This document shows positions 1 through 7,990 of a stretch of DNA of 26,876 nt, piece by piece. The stretch comes from an uncultured Cellvibrio sp. Lineage in GTDB: Bacteria > Pseudomonadota > Gammaproteobacteria > Pseudomonadales > Cellvibrionaceae. Below the pieces are notes generated by a model that was not told where the DNA came from, searched no databases, and worked only from the letters and a program-made list of their open reading frames with translations. Position numbers and translations under genes: made by a program. How positions within the stretch are numbered: position 1 is the first letter of the stretch; every line of letters begins with the position of its first letter. The stretch covers positions 1 to 26,876 of the forward strand of contig CAMLOU010000042.1 in the NCBI GenBank assembly GCA_946481735.1, written 5' to 3'.

Positions 1-683
1 ACTGTTACGCTAGCCAAATTATCACCCTCGCTACCCACCGAATCCCGTGCCGTCACATTTAAGACATTTTCCACGCCTGGCTCTAAAGTCACCTCCGCAA
101 CCCAGGTGGCAAAGCCGTCTTCACTTGCCGCCGGAAAGCCGCCGACTTCTACACTTTCCACCGCATTTAATTCATCACTCGCGGTACCACGCACCAGAAT
201 CGTTGTTCCTTCGGTCAACGAAACGGCTGGAGGAAAAGTAATGGTTACAGACGGGGGGGTGCCATCGATGATTGTCGCAATAGAAAATTTTGCACTCACA
301 CCTCCGATAGTAAGAGTGGCCTCGGCAGTTTCGTTACTTGCTTCGGGAGCAACTAACTTAACGGTGACTGACTGATTATTGTTGATGGTGTCTTCTGCGC
401 TAGTATAGGCCGCGCCATTGATCGAATATTCGCCACCCACAATACTGATTGGTGTGGGTCTATTAATACCATTGATCGTGACCGCCTCGGAGATCACCTC
501 TCCCCCCGGCTCCACGTCCTGCTCCGCAGGGATAGTAAAGGCATTCGGCGTTGTATCAGGCGGCGCAATCGGCGGCTCTTTGCCCCCGCCCCCACCACTT
601 CCGCCACACGCGGTCAATGCCGCAATAATTCCTATGAAAAAAGTCTGTTTGATCCATGATTGCGGGCTTTGAACAATCGTCAT
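1..683 (-). CDS. Predicted lipoprotein with Ig-like repeats (partial, runs off left edge)
   Basis: Reading the minus strand from the ATG at 683 gives an uninterrupted frame to base 1, so the 3' end is missing; about 227 residues are visible. The N-terminus is a lipoprotein signal: a hydrophobic stretch at about residues 15-25 and a lipobox L-T-A-C with Cys26, followed by a Gly/Ser-rich linker and a Pro-rich stretch. Residues of about 60-140 form a beta-rich unit containing GGEYSINGAAYTS and ending in TLTIGG, a pattern I recall from repeated domains of large bacterial surface proteins. A second Ig/cadherin-like unit follows (TPPSVTITFPP, then GTASDE). An AGGAG Shine-Dalgarno lies about 11 bases upstream. 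By inference it is an envelope-anchored outer-membrane protein, perhaps for adhesion or polymer binding. The specific function is unknown and nothing visible ties it to the flagellum. Confidence 0.8.
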   Translation of the reverse strand, partial: MTIVQSPQSWIKQTFFIGIIAALTACGGSGGGGGKEPPIAPPDTTPNAFTIPAEQDVEPGGEVISEAVTINGINRPTPISIVGGEYSINGAAYTSAEDTINNNQSVTVKLVAPEASNETAEATLTIGGVSAKFSIATIIDGTPPSVTITFPPAVSLTEGTTILVRGTASDELNAVESVEVGGFPAASEDGFATWVAEVTLEPGVENVLNVTARDSVGSEGDNLASVT

Positions 684-1022
684 GACGAGTAATACTCCTG
701 TAACAAAACGTGAATTTTTGCGACAGCCTTGAGACCGGGCGGTTTCAGGGCAAACGGCGCAAAGTATGACAGAGGTCACATAAAGGGAGTGTGATGGTGT
801 TAAAAGATAGTGCGGAAGTTATAACCAAAATTAGCGAAGCGTCCCCTTTAACCAACCGCAAATTCTTGCTTTTACTGTCTTTGATGGGATGTAGTTGTTA
901 AAAATTGTAAAAGGGATTGGTTTCAACACGGGTTTTCAAAGAGAAGCAAGAATAGTGATATTAACTTTCATTGTTCTTGCCTTTCCCTGATCAAGCGGAA
1001 TAGCACCTTCTCAAGTTTATCG
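684..1022. other. Intergenic stretch between the lipoprotein gene and the unknown gene upstream
   Basis: This 339-base gap separates two minus-strand genes. It holds the Shine-Dalgarno of the lipoprotein gene (AGGAG on the minus strand near 695-699). It also holds a plus-strand mini-ORF at 794-901 (35 codons) with an AAAGGGAG ribosome-binding-like sequence, and a hairpin at 946-980 whose 12 base pairs form fully only in a plus-strand RNA. I see no convincing promoter for the lipoprotein gene and no tRNA or other RNA gene. Confidence 0.5.
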
Positions 1023-1931
1023 TTAATTGAGTTTTTCTACAGGTAATGACAATACTTCATTGGAGGTTGTTGTTGAGCTGGTATCGATCGACTTACCAAC
1101 ATCTTTTGGATTGATTGGCCATTTCAGTTCCCCGAACTCCGTTGTGAGCGACATATCCGGGCAATAGGCTTTTACCTCTTTCCATTGTTCCTGCATATCA
1201 AGGCCAAATTCTAACCGAAAACTATTGATAATCGATTTCATTAAATTGATGATGGGCGTTTGGTCGTATCGCCTTTGATCTTCAGAGGTACCAGAAAATG
1301 AAATACTGATAAAACGATTGTGGGCCACAGGAAAGGCAATGTACTTTTCAATTTCACCGGTCTCGGAAAATATATCAAAAGAAGCGGCTTGGACGCTTTC
1401 AGAAAGAGGGATGATTTTCCAGTTTAATGGCCCGCGATGATAGGGTTTACGACCATACTTTTTATGCCCAAAATAAGAGCTCAAGAAATCCGCAATGGCC
1501 GATTCAAAAACACGCGGATGGAAGAAACTGGTTCCTTTAAAATCATCAAGGTGTGGTTGTCCCCAGAGCACCGCACCCATATACAACCCACCATAATCCC
1601 CCGAGAACCAAGGTCCCACGAAATGCCACTGTCGCGAGTAAATAAGCGAGGTTTGCCAACGATTATTAGGCATTACATCACTATTTACAGATCTCAATTC
1701 ATAACTTAATACATCGCATTTTCCAGGCGAATAAGATCTGGAATGGCGATAGAAAGGCGCGAAACCATAGACTGCATTTGCCCAAGGCGCAGCAAAATGG
1801 AAACGACTGCCACCTATATACCATTGCTGCTCGCGTAATTGAGGAAAAAGGGGGCCATGCGGAACGACGTAATCCCTTACGTTTTCTCGAAACGACAATG
1901 CCAACGGGAAATAACGAAGCCAATTCAACAT
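1023..1931 (-). CDS. Hypothetical protein, 302 aa, partner of the upstream unknown gene
   Basis: I do not recognise this family with confidence. The protein is 302 residues and soluble-looking: no signal peptide and no clear membrane segment. It is rich in aromatic residues in the first 140 positions (WLRYFPLAL near the start, then many Trp, Tyr, Phe and His). It starts 11 bases after the stop of the unknown gene at 1943-2998, so the two are probably co-transcribed; only a weak AAGG sequence precedes the ATG. The pairing of a larger protein with C-terminal hydrophobic segments and a soluble follower resembles the effector/immunity layout of contact-dependent antagonism systems, but no toxin motif supports that. 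Coding potential is good: an open frame of 909 bases with ordinary codon use. It does not belong to the flagellar pathway. Confidence 0.7.
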   Translation of the reverse strand: MLNWLRYFPLALSFRENVRDYVVPHGPLFPQLREQQWYIGGSRFHFAAPWANAVYGFAPFYRHSRSYSPGKCDVLSYELRSVNSDVMPNNRWQTSLIYSRQWHFVGPWFSGDYGGLYMGAVLWGQPHLDDFKGTSFFHPRVFESAIADFLSSYFGHKKYGRKPYHRGPLNWKIIPLSESVQAASFDIFSETGEIEKYIAFPVAHNRFISISFSGTSEDQRRYDQTPIINLMKSIINSFRLEFGLDMQEQWKEVKAYCPDMSLTTEFGELKWPINPKDVGKSIDTSSTTTSNEVLSLPVEKLN

Positions 1932-1942
1932 GCTTTCAAGCC

Positions 1943-2998
1943 TTATTTATTTTTGGGTTTTTCAAACCAGTTTTTAGCTGTTAGCCATAATAACTGTGCA
2001 GAGCCGGCCCCGCTGGTTATTGCTGCCGCAATGCCCAGACCACCAGATGTTGCAGGCAGAGTTGCGACAAACAATCCTGCTCCTACCAAACCTACCCCCA
2101 GCATTCCGCCTTTTGCCGTATCATTCGCATAATTGGCCCAAGTATAAGGGTCATCCTTACTCATTGCTCTTATAGCATTCGCCCTCATCATACTGGCGGA
2201 CGCTCTTATCCCCCCGGCTTTTGAAAATTCAATAGGTAACTTCATACCAAGCTGTTGTGCAAAGCGCACCGCCCGAGTACTGCTTGTAGTGGGCTTGTAT
2301 AACTTGGCCAAATGTTTGTCCAACTTTATATTCTGCCTCACGAGAATCTCCATGGACTGAGAGAGCACAGCTGAACCGCCGAAGGCAGCGAGCCAATAGA
2401 CGCCTTTTCTGCTCCGTGAGCTTTCCATAGCATTTGCCAATAGATTGGCCGCACCGAATGATTGAGTGTTTTTTGCGGACTCGTATGTCCGAAATCCACC
2501 TAAACTACCCACCTTACCTGGATAAAAAATATCAAATGAACCGAGAGCTGCAGCCTGCTCAGCTCCCATACTTTTCAATCTTGTTGATATGTCTGCCGCC
2601 GCAGTTGTTGGATTTTTATAATTTCCATCACAAATTACAACCACACGATTATCTTCAGCTGTGACTCTTCCATTACTACGATAATCTGTTTGGTATCGAC
2701 CATTTGGCTGTTTAGAGGCAGCATAAACTCCCGGCCTATCCTGCTTGGTTATTTGTTGATAAGTCGTCGGGTCCAACTCAAGAGAAGTGACGGTATATGT
2801 ATCATTGGAACGCCGCTCAATGGTCGCCTTAATACCGGGCACGTACATATGAAACATTTGTAAGGTATGCGCGCGGGAATCGTTGAAGTTCGGAATGAAT
2901 ACGTTGTGCTTACCACACGGACCAGCTGAGAGAGATTGCAGCTGCTTCAGAGCGAGCATTGGATAGTAGTACCCGGCTTTGGCCGCACGCTTAAGCAC
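1943..2998 (-). CDS. Hypothetical protein with C-terminal hydrophobic region; possibly interrupted at its N-terminus
   Basis: The longest open frame starts at GTG 2998 and encodes 351 residues. No Shine-Dalgarno precedes that GTG. The same frame continues upstream through one TAG (3011-3013) to an ATG at 3088 that has a GAAGGGA sequence seven bases ahead, so the natural product may be 381 residues with a nonsense change. Residues of about 118-260 resemble, by eye, an alpha/beta-hydrolase-like core: VVVICDGNYKNP, then an FDIFYPG strand, then a WLAAFGGSAVLSQSM segment where a nucleophile elbow would sit. A G-x-S-x-G elbow is not present. Residues of about 297-341 are Gly/Ala-rich and hydrophobic, possibly one or two membrane helices. 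The gene lies downstream of fleQ and just upstream of the 302-residue unknown protein. No function can be assigned. Confidence 0.65.
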   Translation of the reverse strand: MLKRAAKAGYYYPMLALKQLQSLSAGPCGKHNVFIPNFNDSRAHTLQMFHMYVPGIKATIERRSNDTYTVTSLELDPTTYQQITKQDRPGVYAASKQPNGRYQTDYRSNGRVTAEDNRVVVICDGNYKNPTTAAADISTRLKSMGAEQAAALGSFDIFYPGKVGSLGGFRTYESAKNTQSFGAANLLANAMESSRSRKGVYWLAAFGGSAVLSQSMEILVRQNIKLDKHLAKLYKPTTSSTRAVRFAQQLGMKLPIEFSKAGGIRASASMMRANAIRAMSKDDPYTWANYANDTAKGGMLGVGLVGAGLFVATLPATSGGLGIAAAITSGAGSAQLLWLTAKNWFEKPKNK

Positions 2999-3010
2999 GG
3001 CAATTTGCGG

Positions 3011-3088
3011 CTAAACATTCGGAGCAAAACGAATTAATTTACCGGTGGAGTTAAAACGGGTGGAAGGCAGGTTGGCTTTCGAGGTCAT
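3011..3088 (-). other. Short in-frame leader ORF (25 codons) ending in TAG ahead of the unknown gene
   Basis: The ATG at 3088 is preceded by GAAGGGACGCTCTT, a good Shine-Dalgarno at proper spacing. Translation gives 25 residues (starting MTSKANLPSTRFN, ending RFAPNV), then TAG at 3013-3011. The frame is identical to that of the 1943-2998 gene and reopens immediately after the TAG. It is either the true N-terminus cut by a nonsense change (CAG to TAG is one transition), a sequencing error, or a real leader peptide. Confidence 0.5.
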
Positions 3089-3326
3089 AAGAGCGTCCCT
3101 TCATTACATCATTAAATCAACCCACAGGATATGCCATCGTGAGTACAAAGATTGAACAGACGTGGAGTTTAATTGATTCAATGGGGAAGAAACCATCTAA
3201 CAAACCAGCAGTCCTCTACGACCGGCAAAAAATGTGCGGTACTTCACATCAAATAGCTCGTGCAAACGTGACGTATTCGATCATCTGAGCACCTGCAAAC
3301 TGATTAACAAAATAGCGTTCTGGATC

Positions 3327-4775
3327 TCACCGCTGCAAATCATACTTCCGCATCTTCTCCACCAGCGTCGTGCGTCGGATACAAAGCCGATCCGCCGCTC
3401 TGGCGACAACACCACCGCAATCATTTAATGCCTGTTGAATTAAATCGCGTTCGAGGTTGGTGATGTACTCGCGTAAGTCGATGCCTTGTTCCGGTAACAA
3501 AGGCGTGTCGTTCATGCTGACGTAACTGGCGTTGCCGTTTAACGCGGTTGCTTGTGCTTGCGGGATAAATTCTTCATCGGTTAAATCGACGTGGCGGTAT
3601 TTCGGCGGTAAATCCTGTACCCCGATGACGCCGTAGGGGTGCATGATCGCCATGCGTTCGACAAGGTTGGCCAGTTCGCGTACGTTGCCCGACCATTCGT
3701 GATGGCACAGCGACATAATCGCCGCCGAGTTAAAACGAATGGAACCGCGCTGCTCGCTTTCCATGCGCGAGACAAGTTCGTTAATTAACAGCGGAATATC
3801 TTCTTTGCGTTCTTTAAGTGCGGGTAATTCGATGGGAAATACATTGAGCCGATAATATAAATCTTCGCGGAAACGCGCTTCGCTGATCATGCCTTCCAGG
3901 TTGCGGTGGGTTGCAGCAATTACGCGCACGTCAACGGCCTGGGTTTTATTACTCCCTACCCGTTCAAAACACCGCTCTTGCAAAACGCGCAGGATTTTTA
4001 CTTGCATGTTGAGTGGCATATCGCCGATCTCATCAAGAAACAAGGTGCCGCCTTCGGCTAATTCAAAACGGCCGGCACGGGAATTAATCGCGCCGGTGAA
4101 TGCACCTTTTTCGTGGCCAAATAATTCACTTTCCAATAATTCAGCGGGGATTGCACCGCAGTTAACCGGGACAAAGGGTTTGTCGCGGCGCGGGGAGTTG
4201 TAATGCAAGTTGCGTGCGACTACTTCCTTACCGGTGCCGGATTCGCCGGTGATCAGAACGGATACGTCTTTGTCCGCGACTTGCGACATCATCTCACGCA
4301 CATTCTGGATCACGCGGCTGGTGCCTACGAGGCTGCGAAACAAATGCGCCGGGCGGCGTTGCGGTTGACGTTTGCTGACGGATTGGGCTTCTCGATATAG
4401 CTGGGCGCGATGCAGCGTATCGACCAGTTTGTTGTAGGTGGGCGGAATCGACAGCGTGGCAATAATCATGTGACGTAATGAATCTTCGAGGCCATCGTCA
4501 ATGGCTGCCTCAGTGCCAATAAGCACCACGGCGAGTTCATCGTTCCATTGGCGTACGTCTTTAAGCAATAACTCCAGGCTCTGATTAGCGGAGCGATAAT
4601 CACCGATAAACACCGCCGCATATTCTTCACTTGCGGCCTCGGCACTTACCGCTACCTGCCATTCGGATGCTGGGGATGCGAGGCTTGTTTCACTGAGGAA
4701 GTCGAGCAAAATCTTTAAATCGTATCGACGTTGTTGATCATCGTCGATTACCAATACTTTATTATTACGCCACAT
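3327..4775 (-). CDS. fleQ: Sigma54-dependent flagellar master regulator FleQ
   Basis: This 482-residue enhancer-binding protein closely follows the Pseudomonas FleQ pattern, including the MWR start. Residues 1-125 are a divergent receiver-like domain. Residues of about 145-385 are the AAA+ domain: Walker A GESGTGKE (177-184), sigma54-contact loop GAFTGA (224-229), Walker [10 protein letters not shown] (244-252). Residues of about 435-480 are a Fis-type helix-turn-helix ([20 protein letters not shown]). Residues that in Pseudomonas FleQ contact cyclic di-GMP appear kept: LFRS (145-148), Arg188-Asn189, Glu333 and Arg337. It would activate the sigma54 promoters of the flagellar operons and repress or activate matrix genes according to cyclic di-GMP. 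The ATG at 4775 has AAGG upstream and the gene has its own promoter. No fleS or fleR follows; unknown genes do. Confidence 0.96.
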   Translation of the reverse strand: MWRNNKVLVIDDDQQRRYDLKILLDFLSETSLASPASEWQVAVSAEAASEEYAAVFIGDYRSANQSLELLLKDVRQWNDELAVVLIGTEAAIDDGLEDSLRHMIIATLSIPPTYNKLVDTLHRAQLYREAQSVSKRQPQRRPAHLFRSLVGTSRVIQNVREMMSQVADKDVSVLITGESGTGKEVVARNLHYNSPRRDKPFVPVNCGAIPAELLESELFGHEKGAFTGAINSRAGRFELAEGGTLFLDEIGDMPLNMQVKILRVLQERCFERVGSNKTQAVDVRVIAATHRNLEGMISEARFREDLYYRLNVFPIELPALKERKEDIPLLINELVSRMESEQRGSIRFNSAAIMSLCHHEWSGNVRELANLVERMAIMHPYGVIGVQDLPPKYRHVDLTDEEFIPQAQATALNGNASYVSMNDTPLLPEQGIDLREYITNLERDLIQQALNDCGGVVARAADRLCIRRTTLVEKMRKYDLQR

Positions 4776-4883
4776 ACCGCTATGACCTTATGTCGTTTTC
4801 AGTGGAAATATAGCCACCCTTGGACAATTACCCGCCACAAGCAAACCATGCTTTCGAGTCAAACTAGTGACTAGCGCCACTAA

Positions 4884-4912
4884 GTAATAGACCAGAATAA
4901 TGGCTTGGTCAA
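4884..4912 (-). promoter_or_regulatory. Sigma70-type promoter of fleQ
   Basis: On the minus strand, TTGACC (-35, at 4912-4907) and TATTAC (-10, at 4889-4884) are separated by exactly 17 bases, matching the sigma70 consensus at 5 of 6 and 4 of 6 positions. It is about 110 bases upstream of the fleQ ATG. In Pseudomonas fleQ is also sigma70-dependent, so the assignment fits. Confidence 0.55.
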
Positions 4913-4959
4913 ATAAATGACGCTGGGGGTTGCCTCGATCAATGAGATCAAAAATTAAT

Positions 4960-4988
4960 CACGCATCACATTTAAAATGTGATGCGTG
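4960..4988 (-). terminator. Perfect 29-base palindrome, likely terminator of fliD-fliS-fliT
   Basis: Arms CACGCATCACATTT and AAATGTGATGCGTG are perfectly complementary around a single central base. On the minus strand the hairpin is followed by ATTAATTTTT, a U-rich tail, and it lies 130 bases past the fliT-like stop codon. That fits a rho-independent terminator. Because it also lies about 50 bases upstream of the fleQ -35 box, an operator role is possible. Confidence 0.6.
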
Positions 4989-5118
4989 TCGAAAAATTGG
5001 CGATTTTGGCAGTGTTTGGCGTGGGGAGCAATCCCATATCAGCCAGTTTTGACGGTCTTGGTGAATCCCGGACCGATTGAGGATGTATCAATGGATGGAT
5101 TGCAGCGATTGCGGCAAC

Positions 5119-5397
5119 TCAGATCGCCATAGCCGCCACCTGCTGGCGACAACTGTCAATCACCGTGGCATAGACGGCTTTTAACTCTTTCAGGGCGATG
5201 ATTAATCCTGCCTGGCCTGTGTGGCGATTGGCCTGGATCACTTTTTCCACAATCAGCGGACAGGATTGGTCCAGCCGACGCAGCTTCATCCAGTCGCCCG
5301 CGTGCAGTGCTGCTGACATCTCGCGCTGCAAAACGCGCAGTTGCATGATACCGTGAGTGCCGCTGTAGTCCGGTTCAGGAACCAGGGTTACCGCCAT
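5119..5397 (-). CDS. fliT: FliT-like flagellar export chaperone
   Basis: The product is 92 residues from the ATG at 5397, chosen because GGAGGT lies five bases before it; an upstream in-frame ATG at 5442 would overlap fliS and lacks such a site. The protein is predicted all-helical, with a LRVLQREMSAALHAGDWMKL segment typical of FliT/FlgN-type chaperones (a helix with Asp-Trp in the turn), followed by an amphipathic second helix. The gene follows fliS with one base between stop and start, so translation is coupled. FliT-family proteins bind the cap protein FliD in the cytosol. FliT sequences diverge strongly, so the name rests mainly on the fliD-fliS-fliT order. In pseudomonads the equivalent small gene is sometimes named fliS' or fleP. 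Confidence 0.7.
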   Translation of the reverse strand: MAVTLVPEPDYSGTHGIMQLRVLQREMSAALHAGDWMKLRRLDQSCPLIVEKVIQANRHTGQAGLIIALKELKAVYATVIDSCRQQVAAMAI

Positions 5398-5398
5398 G

Positions 5399-5785
5399 TC
5401 ACACCTCCGTTGCAATGGCATCCCAGGCAGTTTTGATTTCACCTAGCAAGCGCGCACATTCATCCAGGCGCTCGGGGTCGTTGTGAAAATTGGCCTCCGT
5501 CAAACGACGAATAATGTAATCGTACAGATCGTCGAGATTGGCAGCTAATTGGCCGCCCTCCTTGTCGTTCAGGCTGCCTTGCAATCCGCCTACAATATTG
5601 ACGGCTTTGCCGATTAACTCGCCTTTACGGGCAATTTGATTCTGTAGCATGGCGCCTTTGGCTTGAGCAATACGCTCAAGGGCGCCTTCGAACAACATCT
5701 GGATCAGCCGGTGCGGTGATGCGTCCATTACACCGGAATGGACTTTCAGGGAAGAATAACTTTTTGCTGCCTGGTATGGATTCAT
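5399..5785 (-). CDS. fliS: Flagellin export chaperone FliS
   Basis: From the ATG at 5785 the protein is 128 residues, the usual FliS size. A longer frame reaching 5920 would overlap the end of fliD and carries no FliS features in its extra 45 residues. The N-terminus MNPYQAAKSYSSLKV is the typical FliS start. HRLIQMLFEGALERIAQAKGA and DYIIRRLTEAN match the conserved helices of the four-helix bundle. FliS wraps the C-terminal end of flagellin in the cytosol, preventing early polymerisation and delivering it to the export gate. The gene lies 88 bases downstream of fliD and is directly followed by the fliT-like gene, so it shares their sigma28 transcript. Confidence 0.95.
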   Translation of the reverse strand: MNPYQAAKSYSSLKVHSGVMDASPHRLIQMLFEGALERIAQAKGAMLQNQIARKGELIGKAVNIVGGLQGSLNDKEGGQLAANLDDLYDYIIRRLTEANFHNDPERLDECARLLGEIKTAWDAIATEV

Positions 5786-5873
5786 AAGACTGTCTCTCGC
5801 CGGTGATAACTGCAGCTTGGCTGCGCTTACCGAAGTTAGCGGCACACCTGGAATGAACTTTAGGTTGCCAGGA

Positions 5874-7925
5874 TTAATTGTTCTTGGACGTAAACGGCAA
5901 GCGATCCACCAAACCGTCAAGGAAACTACCCGTGTTATTCAAACTGCGCACGATGGACTCCATCGCAATAAATTGCGATTGCAAGCGCAACCGATAGGCT
6001 TCACTGCGACGCTCCAGTTGCTCCATGTCTTCTTCAACGTTATCGATTTCTTTATCGATATTGGTTTCGCGGCCTTTGATCAAACCGGAATTTTTCAGGA
6101 AGTCATTGATCAAGCTGTCCATCTGCCCGGCAAAGCCGCGTGAAAAGCCAATGGTCGCGTTGGTGACACCGGGCGTCACTAACATGCTCAAGCCTTCAGC
6201 TTTACTGCCAATAGCCGGCAGTAAGACGTTGCCAAAACCAAATGCTTCAACACCGTCGACAGTACCGGCCACGTCTTTACCGGCTGTGCCGATACCGACA
6301 CTGATTCCCAGGTCTGCCATATCGGCACCTACACTGGTGAAGGAGACATTGCTCGCTGCGCCGTAGGCGTTGGAGGTGAATTCAAGCTGATTCATGGAGC
6401 TATTAAATGCAACCTGTACACCCACCCGACCGTTTTTAATCGCTGAATCCAGGTTGATTAACGACTGCATCTCCGCCGCCAGCTCTGCACCGCTGGCGTA
6501 AACCTTGCCGTCCGGCAGCGTAATGGTGGCGGCACTCACACCGTCAACAACCACATTAAAGCTGTAATCTTTTCCGGTGGTATCAATCGGAAATGTCATC
6601 GCACCGGCAATAAACTGTCCTTTCTCCGGCTGTTGGGTAATAACCACTTCATAATTGCCGGGTTGGCTCGCGCCACTGAACGCAGTGACATCCAGCAGGC
6701 TATTGGATGATGACGTTTTGGGCGTGAACAGATCCCTCACTGCATCAAAGTTTTTATCGATAGCCGCACGGAAGTCGGTGTTGGTTCCGTCTTCCACAAT
6801 CTTCAAGGTACCGTCCAATTCCGTCCGAATACCCAAGGTGGATAACGAATCAAAACCGTTGGTAATACCGGCGACTGAACCGGTCATCATAGAGCGAATA
6901 CTTTGCAATAAATTTTTGGCCAGCGGGTCCTGACGTAAGCTGCCGTACTCGCCCAATTCTTCATCAAAACCAACCAGTTTTTCGACTTCACTGAGGAAGG
7001 TATTGTAGGTATCCACAAAATCGCGGATGGCGGTTTCGGCAATACTTTTATCGGCAGAAATATTGATACTCACCGTTTCAGTCGGTGAGCTGTTGAAGAT
7101 GTCAAACTCCATGCCGTCAATCACGTCAGTCAAGTGATTGGATTCGCGTGTTAACTGCAAACCATTGACGCGTACCAGCGCATTGGCACCACCTTGTTCT
7201 TGCGCCAAGGCTTGATTGGTAGTATTGAAATTGAAGTTAGCCAAACCCGGGGCGCCGCCATCTTCTGCAGCGGTCAGTTCAATCTCGTTAGCCTCACCGG
7301 ATGGTGCGGTCAATAATAATTTATAAGCGCCACCGTCGCTGACGATGGTCGCTTGAACACCAATGTCGGCCTCGTTGATCGCATCGCGCAGTCCACTGAG
7401 GGTATTGTTGGTGTCATCAATCGTAATGGTGGCGCCGCTCTTGGCCGTGTTTACCGAGAATCCATCGAGCGTTTCATTCCAGCTGCCAAAGCGTAAGGTC
7501 AAGGTGCCCTTGCCTACCGCATCATTAACGCTTGAGTATGAACCCGAACTGAGCGATTGCGCCTGGGCGATCTGTTCAACCTTGAGCCGATAATCACCCG
7601 CGACGGCTTTGGCGTCCAGCTTGGTAATACCCAACAATGACGTATCAGGAATCGATACTGCTTTGGCATTGAAGGTATCGGGGCTGGCGAGTGCATTGGC
7701 GGCGGTTTGCAAGGTCGCAAAAGAACTGCGCAGCAAACCGAAGTCAGAAATCTGGGTTTCCAGGAGTGTCTGGCGCGAGGTAAGACGATTCAGTTCCGGT
7801 GCCTTGTTGATTTCCACCAGTTGCTTGATCAGTGACGCTGAATCAATACCCGAACCGCCGCCCAGCGAATTGATGATGCTGGAGCCGGGGTTGGTGGTAG
7901 TGCTTGAGCTGGTGCTGTCAACCAT
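5874..7925 (-). CDS. fliD: Flagellar filament cap protein FliD
   Basis: The start at ATG 7925 is preceded by AGAGGACAG; an upstream in-frame ATG at 7967 lacks this and would add 14 atypical residues. The product is 683 residues, well above the roughly 470 of Pseudomonas FliD. Residues 20-110 are the FliD N-terminal domain (GGGSGIDSASLIKQLVEI). The middle contains flagellin-hook-IN type repeats (GTLTLRFGSW, SGLRDAINEADIGVQATIVS). The C-terminus is the coiled-coil FliD_C region (RETNIDKEIDNVEEDMEQL through SIVRSLNNTGSFLDGLV). FliD forms the cap at the filament tip that folds incoming flagellin subunits. It is the first gene of a fliD-fliS-fliT unit and has a sigma28-type promoter at 7991-8017. 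Confidence 0.96.
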   Translation of the reverse strand: MVDSTSSSTTTNPGSSIINSLGGGSGIDSASLIKQLVEINKAPELNRLTSRQTLLETQISDFGLLRSSFATLQTAANALASPDTFNAKAVSIPDTSLLGITKLDAKAVAGDYRLKVEQIAQAQSLSSGSYSSVNDAVGKGTLTLRFGSWNETLDGFSVNTAKSGATITIDDTNNTLSGLRDAINEADIGVQATIVSDGGAYKLLLTAPSGEANEIELTAAEDGGAPGLANFNFNTTNQALAQEQGGANALVRVNGLQLTRESNHLTDVIDGMEFDIFNSSPTETVSINISADKSIAETAIRDFVDTYNTFLSEVEKLVGFDEELGEYGSLRQDPLAKNLLQSIRSMMTGSVAGITNGFDSLSTLGIRTELDGTLKIVEDGTNTDFRAAIDKNFDAVRDLFTPKTSSSNSLLDVTAFSGASQPGNYEVVITQQPEKGQFIAGAMTFPIDTTGKDYSFNVVVDGVSAATITLPDGKVYASGAELAAEMQSLINLDSAIKNGRVGVQVAFNSSMNQLEFTSNAYGAASNVSFTSVGADMADLGISVGIGTAGKDVAGTVDGVEAFGFGNVLLPAIGSKAEGLSMLVTPGVTNATIGFSRGFAGQMDSLINDFLKNSGLIKGRETNIDKEIDNVEEDMEQLERRSEAYRLRLQSQFIAMESIVRSLNNTGSFLDGLVDRLPFTSKNN

Positions 7926-7990
7926 GAAAACTGTCCTCTGGCGCGGGAAACTGATATCCGCAGACACGTGCTATGCCTGTATCTCTAAGC

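Larger units (their letters stand above)
4776..5118. other. Intergenic region between the fliT-like gene and fleQ
   Basis: This 343-base gap contains, in minus-strand order, the 29-base palindrome (4988-4960), the sigma70-type fleQ promoter (4912-4884) and the fleQ ribosome-binding sequence. An imperfect dyad AGTGACTAGCGCCACT at 4866-4881 overlaps the region just downstream of the -10 box and could be a regulator site. I see no further gene. Confidence 0.55.

Noticed and set aside
5786..5920. Longer fliS frame starting at 5920
   Set aside because: The 45 extra residues overlap the fliD end and do not resemble FliS, while the ATG at 5785 gives the family's normal start.
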